Assembly (NCBI GenBank): GCA_023443705.1
Contig: JAEZTD010000271.1
Coordinates: 1-8,048 of the forward strand
Reading direction: 5' to 3'
Source: Bacillota bacterium
GTDB lineage: Bacteria; Bacillota; Clostridia; Christensenellales; Aristaeellaceae
Length of the DNA: 8,048 nucleotides
This document shows positions 6,393 through 8,048 of the stretch, one piece after another. The notes below the pieces were generated by a model. That model was not told the origin of the DNA. It did no database searches and worked only from the letters and a program-made list of their open reading frames with translations. Numbering within the stretch: position 1 is the first letter of the stretch; each line of letters begins with the position of its first letter. Made by a program: the position numbers and the translations under genes.

Positions 6393-7109
6393 GTGTTTGC
6401 CAATTGGAGCGAAGACATTCGAGCAATTCTCTCCCGTGACCCTGCGGCGCGCAGCGCTTTGGAGGTCATCCTGTGTTACCCCAGCTTTCGCGCCGTCCGC
6501 AGGCACCGCCGCGCCCACTGGCTTTGGCGGCACAACATGAAGCTTCTGGCCCGCATGGTTTCTCAGCGCACCCGAAGGTTGACCGGCATTGAGATCCATC
6601 CCGGCGCCACCATCGGCAAGGGCCTGTTTATCGACCACGGCATGGGCGTCGTGATCGGCGAGACGGCCGAAATCGGCAACAACGTAACCCTCTATCAGGA
6701 CGTGACACTGGGCGGTACCGGCAAGGACGTGGGCAAACGTCACCCGACCATCGGCAACAACGTGGTGATCGGCGCGGGCGCGAAGGTGCTGGGCCCTTTC
6801 CAAGTGGGTGACGGCGCCAAGATCGGCGCCAGCGCGGTGGTATTAAAGGAAGTGCCGCCCTATTCCACGGTCGTCGGAAACCCCGGCCGCGTCGTGCGCC
6901 AGGCGGGTGCAAAGATCGGGATCGACCTCGATCAGATCCACCTGCCCGATCCAGTCAAGGAACGCATCGAGGAAATGACCACGCGGCTGATACAGCTGGA
7001 AAAATGTATGGAGCGCAAGGCGCAGGGCATCGCCTGCGATGCATGCGAGGAATTCAACCTGCCCAACTGCCTGTTGGTGCCGAAGGAGGAGAAACATGAA
7101 GATCTATAA
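6393..7109 (+). CDS. cysE: Serine O-acetyltransferase CysE
   Basis: CysE makes O-acetyl-L-serine from serine and acetyl-CoA, the precursor step for cysteine synthesis in the cytoplasm. The protein has 238 residues. A short helical N-terminus (1-60) precedes a left-handed beta-helix of hexapeptide repeats (about 64-165) with IHPGATIGKGLFIDHGMG (68-85), IGETAEIG, VTLGGTGKDVGKRHPTIG (104-121) and a VGNPGRVV end (161-168). H82 and H117 match the catalytic and substrate-binding histidines of the family. The position where E. coli CysE has Asp143 appears to be E67. The GTG start at 6393-6395 was chosen because AGGAGG (6380-6385) lies 7 bases upstream; the frame is open back to 6285, but that part is the riboswitch and terminator. 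The C-terminal tail (about 186-238) is predicted helical and carries C205, C215, C218 and C226. The last 14 bases overlap cysS. Confidence 0.97.
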   Translation: MFANWSEDIRAILSRDPAARSALEVILCYPSFRAVRRHRRAHWLWRHNMKLLARMVSQRTRRLTGIEIHPGATIGKGLFIDHGMGVVIGETAEIGNNVTLYQDVTLGGTGKDVGKRHPTIGNNVVIGAGAKVLGPFQVGDGAKIGASAVVLKEVPPYSTVVGNPGRVVRQAGAKIGIDLDQIHLPDPVKERIEEMTTRLIQLEKCMERKAQGIACDACEEFNLPNCLLVPKEEKHEDL

Positions 7110-8048
7110 CACGATGACGCGGCAAAAAGAAGAACTGGTCCCGGTACACGAAGGCGAGGTGCGCATCTACGCCTGCGGCCCGACGGTGTATAATTTTTTT
7201 CATATCGGCAACGCCCGCCCCTTCATCATCTTTGATACGCTGCGCCGCTATCTGGCCCACAAGGGCATGAAGGTGACTTTCGTTCAGAACTTCACCGACA
7301 TCGACGACAAGCTCATCCGCCGCGCGGAGGAGGAGCACACCACCGTCGAGGAGATCGCGGACCGCTACATCGAGGAGTACTTCAAAGACGCGGACGAGCT
7401 GGGCGTGATGCGGGCTGATGTTCATCCCCGCGCCACCCGGCACATCGGCGAGATCATCAAGATCATCTCAAAGCTCATCAAAAATGGCTACGCCTACGAA
7501 GCGCAGGGCGACGTGTATTTTGATACCCAGGCGTATCCCGGCTATGGCAAGCTTTCCGGCCAAAATCTGGAGGACCGCGAGGCGGGCGCGCGCATTGAAG
7601 TGGACGACATCAAGAAGAATCCGATGGATTTCGCGCTGTGGAAGGCCCAGAAGCCCGGCGAACCTGCATGGAAGAGCCCCTGGGGCATGGGCCGCCCCGG
7701 CTGGCACATCGAGTGCTCGGCCATGAGCATGAAGTACCTGGGTGAAACCTTTGACATCCATTGCGGCGGCGTGGACCTCATCTTCCCCCATCACGAAAAT
7801 GAAATCGCCCAGTCGGAGGGCGCCACCGGCCACCCCTTCGCCAGGTACTGGATGCACAACGGCCACATCAATGTAGACAACCGCAAGATGAGTAAATCGC
7901 TGGGCAACTTCTTTACCGTGCGCGAAATCGCCGCCGAATATGATCTGGAAGCGGTGCGGATGTTCATGCTGAGCGCCCAGTACAGAAGCCCCATCAACTT
8001 CTCGCGGGATCTGATTGAGCAGGCCAAAGCCTCCCTGGACCGGCTCTA
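7096..8048 (+). CDS. cysS: Cysteinyl-tRNA synthetase CysS (C-terminus cut by window edge)
   Basis: CysS is the class I aminoacyl-tRNA synthetase that charges tRNA-Cys with cysteine using ATP. The visible 317 residues cover the Rossmann catalytic domain and the start of the helical domain. Usual length is about 460-470, so roughly a third is missing. Signatures seen are HIGN (36-39, the HIGH motif), KMSKS (264-268), and the zinc ligands C27, C207, H232 and E236, which align with the four ligands of E. coli CysRS. Other typical blocks are YACGPTVY, NFTDIDDK and GWHIECSAMS. The ATG at 7096-7098 follows AGGAGG at 7084-7089 with a 6-base spacer, inside the end of cysE. The 14-base overlap suggests translational coupling. 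Expression is shared with cysE through the upstream T-box, so a fall in charged tRNA-Cys would raise both cysteine supply and charging capacity. Confidence 0.98.
   Translation, partial: MKIYNTMTRQKEELVPVHEGEVRIYACGPTVYNFFHIGNARPFIIFDTLRRYLAHKGMKVTFVQNFTDIDDKLIRRAEEEHTTVEEIADRYIEEYFKDADELGVMRADVHPRATRHIGEIIKIISKLIKNGYAYEAQGDVYFDTQAYPGYGKLSGQNLEDREAGARIEVDDIKKNPMDFALWKAQKPGEPAWKSPWGMGRPGWHIECSAMSMKYLGETFDIHCGGVDLIFPHHENEIAQSEGATGHPFARYWMHNGHINVDNRKMSKSLGNFFTVREIAAEYDLEAVRMFMLSAQYRSPINFSRDLIEQAKASLDRL

Noticed and set aside
5873..6469. 198-codon minus-strand open frame spanning the intergenic region, T-box leader and start of cysE
   Set aside because: It overlaps a structured riboswitch and a promoter on the other strand, and its translation has no recognisable domain.

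Overview
The window comes from a GC-rich (roughly 60 % by eye) bacterial chromosome, most probably a Gram-positive Clostridia-type Firmicute. The evidence is a cysteine T-box riboswitch ahead of cysE-cysS, the DUF512/PDZ protein - der - plsY gene order, strong AGGAGG-type ribosome binding sites, and a secreted wall hydrolase with peptidoglycan-binding repeats. The genus cannot be named from the sequence. I see no phage, transposon, CRISPR, tRNA or rRNA signal.

Left part (1-5819, minus strand): five genes read leftwards, closely packed and probably one transcription unit. They start from a sigma-A-like promoter at 5791-5819. In transcription order they are: a secreted NlpC/P60 endopeptidase with five peptidoglycan-binding repeats (4017-5705); a TrmN6/YfiC-type tRNA adenine methyltransferase (3223-4011) whose ribosome binding site lies over the last codons of the hydrolase; a PDZ/radical-SAM-like/DUF512 protein of unknown function (1898-3190); the double GTPase Der (545-1873); and the acyltransferase PlsY (541 to beyond position 1, so its C-terminus is missing). 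The set covers wall remodelling, tRNA modification, ribosome assembly and phospholipid synthesis.

Middle (5820-6392): a divergent intergenic region. Its left half is AT-rich and I can support no gene in it. The right half holds a near-consensus promoter (TTGACG - 17 bp - TATAAT) and a complete T-box leader. The leader has a UGC (Cys) specifier, a TGGA bulge whose variable base A would pair with the U73 discriminator typical of bacterial tRNA-Cys, an antiterminator, and a mutually exclusive terminator.

Right part (6393-8048, plus strand): cysE (serine O-acetyltransferase, GTG start) overlaps cysS (cysteinyl-tRNA synthetase, C-terminus cut by the window edge) by 14 bases. The T-box lets uncharged tRNA-Cys switch on both cysteine precursor synthesis and tRNA-Cys charging.

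No undescribed system stands out. The points most worth a second look are the sharp drop in GC over the catalytic domain of the NlpC/P60 protein, the cysteine-bearing C-terminal tail of CysE, and the uncharacterised PDZ/DUF512 metalloprotein next to der.
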